Assembly (NCBI GenBank): GCA_015060925.1
Contig: SUXM01000007.1
Coordinates: 1 to 64,000 of the forward strand
Direction: 5' to 3'
Origin: Parabacteroides distasonis
Lineage (GTDB): Bacteria; Bacteroidota; Bacteroidia; Bacteroidales; Tannerellaceae
DNA length: 64,000 nt
The translations under genes and the position numbers were made by a program. Of this stretch, positions 19,250 to 29,701 are shown piece by piece (the first letter of the stretch is position 1; every line of letters begins with the position of its first letter). The notes under the pieces were generated by a model. That model saw only the letters and a program-made list of their open reading frames with translations. It had not been told where the DNA came from and did not search any database.

Positions 19250-19280
19250 AAAATCCTGAAAGTTGTTCTTTCAGGATTTT
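19250..19280 (-). terminator. intrinsic terminator
   Basis: 13-bp perfect stem AAAATCCTGAAAG/CTTTCAGGATTTT with T-tract on minus. Confidence 0.88.
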
Positions 19281-19296
19281 AGGAGTGAATGATGTT

Positions 19297-19515
19297 TTAT
19301 TTGCTTTTACTAAGAATAATACGGCTGATACGAGCCTGTATTTGAATGAGTGTATTCAAGTCTAATTCTTCAAAATCAATGTTTGATAATTTGATTTTCT
19401 CTTTTTTAGGAGCAGGAGGTACAGGTGTAGGTGTCTGTATAAGTTCTTGAATTAATTCGTCAATAGCTCCTTTGATCTTTTCTGCTCGTTTGTTGTAATT
19501 AACCGTTCTAGCCAT
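19297..19515 (-). CDS. hypothetical protein (72 aa)
   Basis: MARTVNYNKRAEKIKGAIDELIQE; -7 TATATTTG on minus at 19558-19565. Confidence 0.6.
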   Translation of the reverse strand: MARTVNYNKRAEKIKGAIDELIQELIQTPTPVPPAPKKEKIKLSNIDFEELDLNTLIQIQARISRIILSKSK

Positions 19516-19663
19516 AATGTCTTGTTTTAATAATATCAAATAATTCTTTTGAAAAGACAAATATACATAAAGTATTTATAATAAACCAATAATATTCATG
19601 GATATGCCCTTAAAAAACAGGCAGGTTTAATGTCATAAACGCTGCCTATTTTTTTATTTCTTT

Positions 19664-20764
19664 TTATGAAAGCCATTCGCTCATGAATTGATCCATCTCT
19701 TCAGCGTGTGCTTCCAAGCTCTGCAATAACTTGAACTGTGCTTTTGTGCGGATCAAATTGTGTTTAGGACTATGGATCTTGTAGTAGGTGTCCCCGTTGA
19801 TGTAGTCTGTAAGGAAACGAACAGTCTGCATATAGGTCAACAAGCGGCCACCGTAAGGGAGCAATTTGATTTCGGTTGGAGTCAGGAATGATTTCGCTTT
19901 TTCCATGTAACCACGTGTATAGGCCTTGAAGATCTCCATATTTACATTTACATTATCCAAGTTTTCATCATCTTCAGCTCCGGTGTTTGCACCTGTGCGG
20001 ATAAAGTCTCCTATATCTGAAAGGACGAAACCTGGCATTACTGTATCCAAATCAATCACACACAATACTTTGTCGCTTTCAGCATCGAACATCATGTTGT
20101 TAACCTTGGTATCGCAGTGGTTAGTACGTTTTTTCAAAGTGCCTTCCCTGTATAGGCGTTCTTGAATACACATGGCTTCAGCTCGTTTTTCTATCTCTTC
20201 AATCAACTCTTTGACTTCGTCGAGTCGGCCGGCTACATTGGCTTCGATTGCTTCATGGAATTGTTGCAAGCGGAACTCCATATTGTGGAAGTTAGGGATG
20301 GTTTCACCCAAAGTGCCTTCGGGAATGTCGGCCAACATGGATTGGAAGTCACCAAAAGCCTTTCCTGCTTCGTATGAGAGTTCGGGGGTAACCTCTTCGT
20401 AGCTTTTACTGTTCGGGATGAATAGGCAGGCACGCCAGTAACTGTCGCCGTCAAAATAATATAACTTGTTGTCTTTGGTCGGCAAGAAGGTCAACACCTT
20501 GCGGTCGATATCAGTCTCACCCTTTTCTTCCAATTTTTTGCGGATATGGGAAGTCACAACATGGATGTTGTTTTGTAACATCTCTACGTTTGTGAAGATA
20601 AGATGGTTGATTCGTTGTAAGACATATTTGATTTCACCCTTTTCATTGGTGACCTTTAATGTGTCATTGATATGACCGTTTCCGAAAGGTTCAGCAGAAA
20701 CAACCTTTTCTGCCAATAGGAACTGATCTAAAATGTTTAATAATTGCTCTTTTGTTTTAGCCAT
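19664..20764 (-). CDS. aminoglycoside phosphotransferase-fold sugar kinase (N-acetylhexosamine kinase-like)
   Basis: NGHINDTLKV...HCDTKVNNMMFD...CVIDLDTVMPGFVLSDIGDFIR; -7 TACATTTG on minus at 20836-20843. Confidence 0.8.
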   Translation of the reverse strand: MAKTKEQLLNILDQFLLAEKVVSAEPFGNGHINDTLKVTNEKGEIKYVLQRINHLIFTNVEMLQNNIHVVTSHIRKKLEEKGETDIDRKVLTFLPTKDNKLYYFDGDSYWRACLFIPNSKSYEEVTPELSYEAGKAFGDFQSMLADIPEGTLGETIPNFHNMEFRLQQFHEAIEANVAGRLDEVKELIEEIEKRAEAMCIQERLYREGTLKKRTNHCDTKVNNMMFDAESDKVLCVIDLDTVMPGFVLSDIGDFIRTGANTGAEDDENLDNVNVNMEIFKAYTRGYMEKAKSFLTPTEIKLLPYGGRLLTYMQTVRFLTDYINGDTYYKIHSPKHNLIRTKAQFKLLQSLEAHAEEMDQFMSEWLS

Positions 20765-20860
20765 GGTATGATATTGATTGAAAAATAATTGAATATCTGA
20801 ACATCTGAACATCATTAAGCCAAATGTTTCTGTTGCAAATGTAGGAATTATTTGATAATA

Positions 20861-20894
20861 AAAAAGGTCATCTTGTATTTAAGATGACCTTTTT
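20861..20894 (-). terminator. intrinsic terminator after rpmE
   Basis: 14-bp perfect stem AAAAAGGTCATCTT/AAGATGACCTTTTT. Confidence 0.88.
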
Positions 20895-20911
20895 ATGATA
20901 GTTGAAAGAAT

Positions 20912-21169
20912 TTATTTCTTTTTGTTACGGTTACCGTAGCGGCTCATGAACTTATCAACACGTCCTGCAGTATCGACCAATTTAGCCTTACCAGTATAGA
21001 ACGGGTGAGAAGTGTTAGAGATTTCGACCTTTACCAATGGATAAGTAACACCATCGATTTCGATTGTTTCTTTAGCATTGATTGTTGAACGAGTGATAAA
21101 TGTATCATCGTTAGACATGTCCTTGAATACTACAGGACGATAATTTTCAGGATGAAGTCCTTTTTTCAT
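20912..21169 (-). CDS. rpmE2: 50S ribosomal protein L31 type B
   Basis: [22 protein letters not shown]...[23 protein letters not shown]. Confidence 0.95.
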   Translation of the reverse strand: MKKGLHPENYRPVVFKDMSNDDTFITRSTINAKETIEIDGVTYPLVKVEISNTSHPFYTGKAKLVDTAGRVDKFMSRYGNRNKKK

Positions 21170-21342
21170 TTCTTTATCTATTAATTTATTATTTCTACTA
21201 CTTAGTTTGGTAACCGGTATTTTCGGACTGCAAAGGTATAGATTCGTATCAAACAAACAAAGTATTTGAGGCTATTTTTTTTAAAATGAATAGTTTTGTG
21301 TGTTTTTTATGCTAAAAAGCAGTTTGTTTCAATGATTGTTAT

Positions 21343-21350
21343 TATCTTTG
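21343..21350 (+). promoter_or_regulatory. -7 element TATCTTTG of fba
   Basis: matches Bacteroidetes TAnnTTTG consensus 55 bp upstream of start. Confidence 0.65.
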
Positions 21351-21404
21351 CAGAGCAATTAAGGATTTCGCAGACGAAAATACAACGTAATATAATATAA
21401 GATT

Positions 21405-22403
21405 ATGGTAAGTTACAAAGATTTAGGTTTGGTAAACACGAAAGAAATGTTTGCTAAAGCAATCGAAGGTGGATATGCTATCCCTGCTTTCAACTTTAAT
21501 AACATGGAACAGATGCAAGCAATCATTAAGGCTGCTGTTGAAACAAAGTCTCCGGTGATCTTGCAGGTGTCAAAAGGCGCTCGCCAGTATGCTAATGCTA
21601 CATTGTTGCGTTATATGGCTCAGGGCGCTGTTGAATATGCAAAAGAATTGGGTTGCGCAAATCCTCAAATTGTTCTTCATTTGGATCATGGTGATACATT
21701 TGAAACTTGTAAGAGCTGTATCGATTCAGGTTTCTCTTCTGTCATGATTGACGGTTCTCATCTTCCGTATGAAGAAAACGTGGCTTTGACAAAGAAAGTT
21801 GTTGAATATGCTCATCAGTTTGATGTAACAGTAGAAGGAGAATTAGGTGTATTGGCAGGTGTTGAAGATGAAGTTTCTTCTGATCATCATACATATACAA
21901 ACCCGGAAGAGGTAATTGATTTTGCAACTCGTACAGGTTGTGATTCTTTGGCTATCTCAATCGGTACTTCTCATGGTGCATACAAGTTTACTCCGGAACA
22001 GTGTACGATTGATCCTGAAACAGGTCGTATGGTGCCTCCTCCATTGGCATTCGATGTATTGAAAGCTGTTGAAGAAAAATTGCCGGGATTCCCTATCGTG
22101 CTTCATGGATCTTCTTCTGTACCTCAGGATGAAGTTGAAACAATCAATAAATATGGTGGCGCATTGAAAGCTGCTATCGGTATTCCTGAAGAATGGTTGC
22201 GTGAATCAGCTAAGTCTGCAGTATGTAAGATCAATATCGACTCTGACTCTCGTTTGGCTATGACTGCTGCTATCCGTAAGACATTTGTTGAAAAACCAGC
22301 TGAATTCGACCCTCGTAAATATTTAGGTCCGGCTCGTGACAACATGGAAAAGATGTACAAGCATAAAATTATTAACGTGCTTGGTTCTAATGACAAACTT
22401 TAA
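21405..22403 (+). CDS. fba: class II fructose-bisphosphate aldolase
   Basis: AIPAFNFNNMEQ, LHLDHGDTFE, GELGVLAGVEDEV, LHGSSSVPQD. Confidence 0.95.
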   Translation: MVSYKDLGLVNTKEMFAKAIEGGYAIPAFNFNNMEQMQAIIKAAVETKSPVILQVSKGARQYANATLLRYMAQGAVEYAKELGCANPQIVLHLDHGDTFETCKSCIDSGFSSVMIDGSHLPYEENVALTKKVVEYAHQFDVTVEGELGVLAGVEDEVSSDHHTYTNPEEVIDFATRTGCDSLAISIGTSHGAYKFTPEQCTIDPETGRMVPPPLAFDVLKAVEEKLPGFPIVLHGSSSVPQDEVETINKYGGALKAAIGIPEEWLRESAKSAVCKINIDSDSRLAMTAAIRKTFVEKPAEFDPRKYLGPARDNMEKMYKHKIINVLGSNDKL

Positions 22404-22433
22404 TTAGAACCCATCATAGTTATCGTTTTTTTG

Positions 22434-22466
22434 AAAGGGGATGTGCGGAAGCATGTCCTCTTTTTT
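22434..22466 (+). terminator. intrinsic terminator after fba
   Basis: AGGGGATGTGC-GGAA-GCATGTCCTCT followed by T7. Confidence 0.75.
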
Positions 22467-22727
22467 TGTCAATATGTTAAAGAACGCATTTTTGTTTTTG
22501 CACCACCCTGTGCTATCAGGACGACGGTATCGTTAATTACTTCAGCTCCACGATGTGAAGATACGACAGGAAGGCAGGGGGCAAGTTTTGGGCATGTTCG
22601 TTTTGAAATTAACTACATTGATATTTATTAATAATTAAGCCGTGATTCCGCATGCTCTTTCGTGAGTCTTTAAAGATTAATGAGAGATTTGTATATTTGC
22701 CCCTCTATTAACAAGCAAGTTACAGGT

Positions 22728-23351
22728 ATGAAGAAAAAAAGTTTTTGGGGAATGGCTCTGTTGGGCCTGTTGTTAGTGTCAGGAAATGTTTCGGCACAAT
22801 CGTTGAAGGATATTTTGAACTCTTCGGCAGTGAAAGGGGCGGTCGCATCTATCACTGGGGGAATGAAGTTAACCATGGAGAGTATTTTGGGAACATGGAC
22901 ATATGTTAACCCTTCTGTGAGTTTGGATGGCGACAATGCTTTGAAGAATGTGGCAGGGAGTTTGGCTACATCAGAGTTGGAAAAGAAGCTGAAAGAAACT
23001 TGTGCGAAAGTAGGGATTGTAGAGGGTATGTTCAGCTATACGTTCAATGCAGACAGTACTTTTCGTTGTAATCTCAAAGGGAAGTCATTGAGTGGAACCT
23101 ATTCATTGGATACGAATGCCAACACCGTAACATTGAACTTCGGAAGCAAGAGTGGCAAGTTGAAGCTCTTGAAGATGAATGCTTCGGTAGTCTTGATGGG
23201 CGATCAACTCTCTTTGCTTTTTGATGCGGACAAATTGTTGGACTTTATTTCCAAATTATCCTCCTTATCCGGTAGTACAACGTTGCAATCTATTACCAAG
23301 TTGACCGATCAATATGATGGCGTAAAACTGGGGTTCGAACTGAAAAAATAG
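22728..23351 (+). CDS. DUF4923-like secreted protein
   Basis: signal peptide MKKKSFWGMALLGLLLVSGNVSAQ; -7 TATATTTG at 22692-22699 fixes start at 22728. Confidence 0.7.
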   Translation: MKKKSFWGMALLGLLLVSGNVSAQSLKDILNSSAVKGAVASITGGMKLTMESILGTWTYVNPSVSLDGDNALKNVAGSLATSELEKKLKETCAKVGIVEGMFSYTFNADSTFRCNLKGKSLSGTYSLDTNANTVTLNFGSKSGKLKLLKMNASVVLMGDQLSLLFDADKLLDFISKLSSLSGSTTLQSITKLTDQYDGVKLGFELKK

Positions 23352-23375
23352 CATTTTTAACCCCTGAAATAGGGT

Positions 23376-23422
23376 GAAAACGACAGGAAAAAGTCCTTTT
23401 TTGGACTTTTTCTGTCGTTTTC
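23376..23422. terminator. convergent terminator
   Basis: near-perfect stem GAAAACGACAG...CTGTCGTTTTC. Confidence 0.88.
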
Positions 23423-23429
23423 TTTATGT

Positions 23430-24164
23430 TTAATAGATAGGTTTTAGTCGTGCTAAATAATCATAGTGTGTTCCATCTTTGACCTTCTCTGCTATAAAAC
23501 CGTTTTGCGCAGCATAAAGACTGAGGGTCTGGAAGTCTATATAAAGCCAATCAAATGGTTCTCCTTTGATCTGTTTGTATTGCATTTGGAAGTCGATTTC
23601 ACCGTAATAATCGCCGGCCAGATCTATGGCTATACTTCCATCCTCCTCTTCAAAAAGGTAGCGAAGGTCGCTTGAATCCATATAGATGCAGCCTCCGGGG
23701 TTAAGCAATTGTTTCATCTTCTCGAAGAAAAGTGCCATTTGCTTAACTTTTCCTATGATACCCGAACCGTTCATTAACATTAAGATCGTATCGAATTTCT
23801 CCACGAAATAAGGGTCAAATAGGTTCATTTGATAAGTCTGCTTGACCCCCCGCTGCCTCATTGTCTCTACCGACAGGGGGGAGATGTCGATGGCTTGTAC
23901 CTCTTTGCCCATCGCTTGTAAGGCCAAACTATGGCAGCCACTTCCTGCCCCACAATCCAAAATCTTCCCTGATGCCAGCTCCAGGGCTGTCTGTTCCAAT
24001 AACGGCATCTCTTCGAAAGAACGGAAGAGTTGTTCCACAGGGATCTCGTCTTCTTCAAAAAAAGAGGAGAAAACACGTAGTTTGGCAGCCTTGCCTCGTT
24101 TGTGATAATCAGCAATGGCTGTTCCCATGGGATCTTTATTTGGAGATAAAAGTGGATGATTCAT
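23430..24164 (-). CDS. class I SAM-dependent methyltransferase
   Basis: ILDCGAGSGCHSLALQAMGKEVQAIDIS motif I. Confidence 0.85.
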   Translation of the reverse strand: MNHPLLSPNKDPMGTAIADYHKRGKAAKLRVFSSFFEEDEIPVEQLFRSFEEMPLLEQTALELASGKILDCGAGSGCHSLALQAMGKEVQAIDISPLSVETMRQRGVKQTYQMNLFDPYFVEKFDTILMLMNGSGIIGKVKQMALFFEKMKQLLNPGGCIYMDSSDLRYLFEEEDGSIAIDLAGDYYGEIDFQMQYKQIKGEPFDWLYIDFQTLSLYAAQNGFIAEKVKDGTHYDYLARLKPIY

Positions 24165-24278
24165 GGAATAAAAGCGATGTTTTCAGTTACAAAACTACGC
24201 TTTTATGTTTATATTAGCAATTATCTGGCAAGAATTCTGTTACCTTTGCAACTTGAATGTATGAAAGAGTTGTAAGAA

Positions 24279-25040
24279 GTGAACAGATATTTTGTCTATT
24301 TGGGATATAACGGAAAGCCTTTTTGCGGCTGGCAGATCCAACCCAATGGGGTGACTGTGCAGCAATGCATAGAAGAAGCGTTGACCACATTGTTGCGTCA
24401 ACCGGTTTCTATCGTGGGTGCCGGGCGTACGGATGCGGGGGTGCACGCTCGGCAGATGGTGGCTCATTTTGATTGGCATGAACCAATTGCAGACCTCCCT
24501 TTTTTGGTGGAAAAGCTGAACCGGCTTCTCTCGAAAGCGATTGCGGTTTATCGGATTGTTCCGGTACGGCCTGATGCCCATGCTCGTTTTGATGCGACTT
24601 CACGTACGTACAAGTATTATGTGACCTTGCAAAAAGACCCTTTTAATCATGAATTGGTCTATAAAATCCCAGGAAAGCTTGATTTTGAGGCTATGAACAA
24701 AGTTTGTCCGATCCTGTTTGAATACGTTGATTTTACCAGTTTTAGCAAGTTACACACCGATGTCAAGACCAATAACTGCCATATTTACCAAGCAGGCTGG
24801 CAGCGGGAGGGGGATGTTTGGGTGTTTACTATCCAAGCCGACCGTTTTTTGCGTAACATGGTTCGTGCGATTGTAGGGACGCTATTGGAGGTAGGAAGAG
24901 GCAAGTTGAATATGGAGGGGTTCCGCCGCGTCATAGAGGCCAAAGACCGTGGGAAAGCTGGGACCTCGGTGCCTGGTCATGCGCTGTATTTAGTGGATGT
25001 TACCTATCCAGATGAACTTTTTACCGTTGAATCCATTTGA
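24279..25040 (+). CDS. truA: tRNA pseudouridine(38-40) synthase TruA
   Basis: [19 protein letters not shown]; -7 TACCTTTG at 24241-24248. Confidence 0.95.
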   Translation: MNRYFVYLGYNGKPFCGWQIQPNGVTVQQCIEEALTTLLRQPVSIVGAGRTDAGVHARQMVAHFDWHEPIADLPFLVEKLNRLLSKAIAVYRIVPVRPDAHARFDATSRTYKYYVTLQKDPFNHELVYKIPGKLDFEAMNKVCPILFEYVDFTSFSKLHTDVKTNNCHIYQAGWQREGDVWVFTIQADRFLRNMVRAIVGTLLEVGRGKLNMEGFRRVIEAKDRGKAGTSVPGHALYLVDVTYPDELFTVESI

Positions 25041-25046
25041 TCCGTT

Positions 25047-25946
25047 ATGTGGTTAGCTCTTGCTTTTCTGTCGGCCTTCCTGCTGGGTTGTTATGAAGTC
25101 AATAAAAAGATATCCTTGAATGGGAATGCGGTTATCCCTGTCCTGTTCCTTAATACATTTATCAGCAGCTTGATCTTTGCCCCCTTTATCTTTCTCTCTT
25201 TGGGTACGGATTTGTTGGATGGAACTCTGCTGTATGTGCCAAAAGTCTCTTGGGAGGCTCATGTGGCGGTGTTTATAAAGGCGGTGATTGTACTTACATC
25301 GTGGATGTGCGGTTATTTTGCATTGAAACATTTGCCGCTGACCATTACTGGCCCGATCAAGGCGACCCAGCCGGTCGTGACCCTGTTGGGGGCTATGTTG
25401 CTTTTCGGTGAACGGCTGAACCTTTACCAATGGATGGGGGTTATACTCTCCATCGCCTCTTTTTATCTGCTCTCCTATTCCGGCAGAAAGGAGGGGATTC
25501 GTTTTGCTCATAATCGATGGATCTTTTTTACGGTATTGTCCGTCTTGACCGGTGCGGCAAGTGGTTTGTATGACAAGCATTTGATGGCGCATCTGGATGT
25601 GATGACTGTACAGGTCTGGTTTACCTTCTACCAATGTCTGATGATGTTACCCATCTTGCTTTTTATATGGTATCCGAGGCGGAAGACAACCACCCCCTTT
25701 GTTTGGCATTGGAATATCGTGTTTATCTCTCTGTTCCTTTGTCTGGCTGATTGGGTCTATTTTTATGCGCTCTCTTTTCCCGATTCCATGATTTCCATTG
25801 TTTCAATGGTGCGGAGAAGCAATGTGTTGGTTACTTTCATGGCCGGCGCTCTATTCTTTCATGAGAAAAATCTGAAAAGCAAAGCGGTGGATTTGTTGTT
25901 AGTGCTGATAGGCATGATCTTTTTGTATATAGGAACACGTTCGTAA
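25047..25946 (+). CDS. EamA/DMT-family transporter
   Basis: ten hydrophobic helices in two repeats. Confidence 0.85.
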   Translation: MWLALAFLSAFLLGCYEVNKKISLNGNAVIPVLFLNTFISSLIFAPFIFLSLGTDLLDGTLLYVPKVSWEAHVAVFIKAVIVLTSWMCGYFALKHLPLTITGPIKATQPVVTLLGAMLLFGERLNLYQWMGVILSIASFYLLSYSGRKEGIRFAHNRWIFFTVLSVLTGAASGLYDKHLMAHLDVMTVQVWFTFYQCLMMLPILLFIWYPRRKTTTPFVWHWNIVFISLFLCLADWVYFYALSFPDSMISIVSMVRRSNVLVTFMAGALFFHEKNLKSKAVDLLLVLIGMIFLYIGTRS

Positions 25947-26002
25947 AGAATGGGTGAATTTAACCGATTATTTATTATTTTTGCTGGATAAATAAGATAA
26001 TT

Positions 26003-26635
26003 ATGAAGCGTATATTCCTTGTAATATGGTTGAGTGTGTTGACGGTGGGGCTGGCAGCCCAAGGTATGGGAGAGATTTTTGAATCCATGCCGGATCAGTT
26101 TGTCCCCCAGTTAGAAAGTGCATGGAGAAAGGATTTGGTGGACCTCTATAAGAATGGCAAGGAGGCCAAGTTGAAAAATACAATGAATGGTTTTTCGGTG
26201 TTGAAACAACTGACCGATGACTACCTGTTGTTGCAGTCGACAGAACGCAGTATCATCGAGATGAGGCTGCTCCCTTTGGTCAATCATACGCATCTCATCT
26301 GCATGGTGACTACCATATATGCCCCTGCCCCCGATAGCCGTATCGATTTTTTTACTACCGATTGGAAACCATTGGATGCTTCTGCCCTTTTTACCCCTGT
26401 GCCTAAGGAATGGTTTATGAAAGAGGATGCAGATCCCCAAAGTACGGCCTATATAGAGGCGCTTGCACGTTTGGATATGAATTTGCAAAAGTATTCCCTC
26501 GATCCGGAACAGCTGACGTTGACAATCGAATGGGCTACTCCTCAATATCTCTCTGATGCTGATGCTAAATATGTGGCGCCTTTTTTGAAGCAAGAACCCA
26601 AAGTGTACCGGTGGGAAAACCATCGTTTTCAATAA
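26003..26635 (+). CDS. DUF3256-like secreted protein
   Basis: signal peptide; -7 TATTTTTG at 25976-25983. Confidence 0.65.
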   Translation: MKRIFLVIWLSVLTVGLAAQGMGEIFESMPDQFVPQLESAWRKDLVDLYKNGKEAKLKNTMNGFSVLKQLTDDYLLLQSTERSIIEMRLLPLVNHTHLICMVTTIYAPAPDSRIDFFTTDWKPLDASALFTPVPKEWFMKEDADPQSTAYIEALARLDMNLQKYSLDPEQLTLTIEWATPQYLSDADAKYVAPFLKQEPKVYRWENHRFQ

Positions 26636-26691
26636 ACTAAATCGATGTTTTAATTGTTTTTACTTTAGTTAATAGGCTAAATTCGAGTAAT

Positions 26692-26880
26692 ATGACTGAA
26701 GTAATGAAAACGTTATGGAGTGAAAGTTCAGACTTAGAAGAGGAGATGATGGGCACTCGCTCTGTCTTGTCGGATGATTATACATCGCACGACATAAAGA
26801 GATTGGCGGATATCATCGAAGAGCAAAAAAGAGAGGATGAACAGTTGGAAAATGACTTGCATGTAGGGGAAGATGAGTAA
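26692..26880 (+). CDS. small acidic hypothetical protein
   Basis: 62-aa ORF, highly acidic, ATG start. Confidence 0.5.
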   Translation: MTEVMKTLWSESSDLEEEMMGTRSVLSDDYTSHDIKRLADIIEEQKREDEQLENDLHVGEDE

Positions 26881-26930
26881 AAATAGGTGGTAAAATGCTG
26901 CTTATTTATGTTTTAGAACATTTTTTTTGG

Positions 26931-26963
26931 TGCCAAGGTGGGAAATAATTGCTTACCTTGGCA
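26931..26963. promoter_or_regulatory. inverted repeat TGCCAAGGT-n15-ACCTTGGCA upstream of purH
   Basis: 9-bp perfect arms just upstream of -7 TACTTTTG (26984-26991); no following T-tract. Confidence 0.6.
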
Positions 26964-27023
26964 TATATATTGAAATAAATAGCTACTTTTGTGCTCTAAA
27001 ACATTCAATTAAACCCAAGAAAG

Positions 27024-28547
27024 ATGGCTGTAACAAAACGAATTAAACGTGCATTGGTATCTGTTTACCATAAAGATGGATTAGATGAGATTTTAAAGAA
27101 ACTTCACCAGGAAGGTGTGACTTTTGTATCAACCGGTGGTACTCAGAAGTTTATCGAAGAATTAGGTATCCCTTGTGATGCCGTTGAAGATTTAACGGGT
27201 TATCCTTCTATTTTAGGCGGACGTGTGAAAACCCTTCACCCAAAGGTGTTTGGAGGTATCTTGGCACGTCGTGAAAACGAAACAGATCAGGCGCAGATCG
27301 CTCAGTATGAAATTCCTGAGATTGATTTGGTTATTGTAGATTTATATCCATTTGAAGAAACAGTCGCTTCTGGAGCAGAAGAACAAGCAATTATTGAAAA
27401 GATCGATATAGGCGGTATCTCTTTGATCCGTGCCGCTGCAAAGAATTTCAAAGATGTGGTGATTGTGGCATCTAAGGCTCAATACCAGCCGTTGATGCAA
27501 TTGTTAAATGAAAAGGGTGCAGAGACAACCATTGAGGAACGCAAATGGTTTGCTAAAGAGGCTTTCGCTGTCTCTTCCGGTTATGATTCTGCTATCTTCA
27601 ACTATTTTGATGCTTGCGAAGGTTCTTACTTCCGTGCGACAGATGATACTCCAATGCCTTTGCGCTACGGTGAAAATCCTCACCAGGCTGCTAAGTTCTA
27701 TGGAAAATTCAATGATATGTTTGAACAGATCCACGGAAAAGAGATCTCATACAACAACTTGTTGGATATCGATGCGGCAGTTAATTTGATTGATGAGTTC
27801 GATGAGTTGACTTTCGCTATTTTAAAACACAACAATGCATGTGGTATCGCTTCTCGTGGTACGGTTGTTGACGCTTGGAAAGATGCATTGGCTGGTGACC
27901 CAGTCTCTGCTTTCGGTGGCATCTTGGTTACGAATACAACAATTAACAAAGAGGTTGCTGAAGAGATCAACAAAATTTTCTTTGAAGTGATCATTGCTCC
28001 GGCTTATGATGCTGATGCTTTGGAAGTGTTGAAACAGAAGAAGAACCGTATCATCTTGGTTCGTAAGGATTGTAAGACCTCTACTGTACAGTTCCGCTCA
28101 CTGTTGAATGGTGTCTTGATGCAACAGAAAGACTTGAGTATCCAAGTGGCTGCTGATTTGGAACCGATGACTGATAAACAACCGACAGCTCAGGAGGTGG
28201 AAGATCTGTTGTTCGCTAATAAGATTGTGAAGAACAGCAAGTCTAACGCTATCACATTGGTTAAGAACAAACAACTTTGTGCAAGCGGTATCGGACAGAC
28301 TTCACGTGTGGATGCTTTGAGACAGGCTATCGAAAAAGCCCATTCTTTCAACTTTGATTTGAAGGGGGCGGTGATGGCTTCTGATGCTTTCTTCCCGTTC
28401 GCAGATTGTGTGGAAATTGCGGATAATGCAGGTATCACTGCTGTGATCCAACCGGGAGGTTCTATTAACGATAAACTGTCTGTTGATTATTGCAATGAAC
28501 ATGGTATTGCGATGGTTAAGACAGGTGTCCGTCATTTTAAACATTAA
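27024..28547 (+). CDS. purH: bifunctional AICAR formyltransferase/IMP cyclohydrolase PurH
   Basis: STGGTQKFIEELG, HPKVFGGILARR, KHNNACGIA, FPFADCVE. Confidence 0.97.
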   Translation: MAVTKRIKRALVSVYHKDGLDEILKKLHQEGVTFVSTGGTQKFIEELGIPCDAVEDLTGYPSILGGRVKTLHPKVFGGILARRENETDQAQIAQYEIPEIDLVIVDLYPFEETVASGAEEQAIIEKIDIGGISLIRAAAKNFKDVVIVASKAQYQPLMQLLNEKGAETTIEERKWFAKEAFAVSSGYDSAIFNYFDACEGSYFRATDDTPMPLRYGENPHQAAKFYGKFNDMFEQIHGKEISYNNLLDIDAAVNLIDEFDELTFAILKHNNACGIASRGTVVDAWKDALAGDPVSAFGGILVTNTTINKEVAEEINKIFFEVIIAPAYDADALEVLKQKKNRIILVRKDCKTSTVQFRSLLNGVLMQQKDLSIQVAADLEPMTDKQPTAQEVEDLLFANKIVKNSKSNAITLVKNKQLCASGIGQTSRVDALRQAIEKAHSFNFDLKGAVMASDAFFPFADCVEIADNAGITAVIQPGGSINDKLSVDYCNEHGIAMVKTGVRHFKH

Positions 28548-28555
28548 TTATAAAA

Positions 28556-29575
28556 ATGGGATTATTTTCTTTCACACAAGAATTGGCAATGGACTTGGGT
28601 ACGGCCAATACCATCATTACTTGTAATGATAAGATGGTAGTGGATGAGCCTTCTGTCATCGCTTTGGAAGCTCGTTCGGACAAAGTCTTGGCTGTAGGAC
28701 GTCAAGCCCGTGAAATGCACGAAAAGACCAATCCGAATATCCGTACGATCCGTCCGCTTCGTGAAGGGGTTATTGCCGACTTCTATGCTGCTGAGCAGAT
28801 GATGCGTGGATTGATCAAAATGGCCAGTGGACGTAAACGGTGGTTCGCACCCTCTTTGCGCATGGTGATTGGTATCCCTTCCGGTAGTACGGAAGTGGAA
28901 ATCCGTGCGGTTCGTGACTCTGCTGAACATGCAGGTGGACGTGAAATTTATATGGTTTTTGAACCAATGGCTGCAGCTATTGGTGTCGGAATGGATGTGT
29001 TGGCCCCGGAAGGGAATATGATTGTGGATATAGGTGGTGGTACTACGGAGATTGCCGTAATCTCTTTGGGGGGTATCGTCTCCAATAAATCCATTAAGAT
29101 GGCCGGTGATGATTTCACAAAAGATATAGTGGATTACATGAGTCGCCAACATAATATTAAAGTCAGCGAACGTATGGCTGAACGTATCAAAATCAAGGTT
29201 GGTTCTGCTTTGAGCGTCTTGGAGGAAGAACCGGAAGACTTCGAGGTGTGCGGCCCGAACAAGATGACTGCTTTGCCTATGAAGGTGCCTGTCTCTTATC
29301 AAGATATTGCTCATTGCCTGGATAAGTCTATCTCACGAATCGAGGTGGCTATTTTAAGTGCTTTGGAAGATACGCCTCCTGAATTGTATGCTGACATTGT
29401 GAAGAATGGTATCTATTTGGCCGGTGGTGGTGCGTTGTTACGTGGGTTGGATAAACGTTTCCGTGATAAGATGGGAATTGAGTTCCATGTGGCAGATGAT
29501 CCTTTGCACGCGGTGGCAAGAGGTACCGGTATCGCTTTGAAGAACGTTGACAAATTTAACTTCTTAATCCGATAA
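28556..29575 (+). CDS. mreB: rod shape-determining protein MreB
   Basis: AMDLGTANTIITC, VDIGGGTTEIAVISLGGIV. Confidence 0.98.
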   Translation: MGLFSFTQELAMDLGTANTIITCNDKMVVDEPSVIALEARSDKVLAVGRQAREMHEKTNPNIRTIRPLREGVIADFYAAEQMMRGLIKMASGRKRWFAPSLRMVIGIPSGSTEVEIRAVRDSAEHAGGREIYMVFEPMAAAIGVGMDVLAPEGNMIVDIGGGTTEIAVISLGGIVSNKSIKMAGDDFTKDIVDYMSRQHNIKVSERMAERIKIKVGSALSVLEEEPEDFEVCGPNKMTALPMKVPVSYQDIAHCLDKSISRIEVAILSALEDTPPELYADIVKNGIYLAGGGALLRGLDKRFRDKMGIEFHVADDPLHAVARGTGIALKNVDKFNFLIR

Positions 29576-29596
29576 TCATTAATGCGCTAATAAACC

Positions 29597-29655
29597 ATGT
29601 GCCAATAGGCCATTTCTATCTGTGGGTATCAGTAGATAAGGGCATATTGGCACAT
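29597..29655 (+). other. two-tier hairpin in the mreB-mreC spacer
   Basis: 11-bp perfect arms ATGTGCCAATA/TATTGGCACAT with inner TATCT/AGATA; no T-tract. Confidence 0.65.
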
Positions 29656-29701
29656 TATTATTGGGTGCATTGGCTTTCGGTTTATTGGTTTCTTATTCGC
29701 T

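Noticed and set aside
22431-22631. 66-aa ORF after fba
   Set aside because: Begins inside the fba terminator hairpin and has no recognisable protein features; at most a decayed remnant in a more GC-rich spacer.
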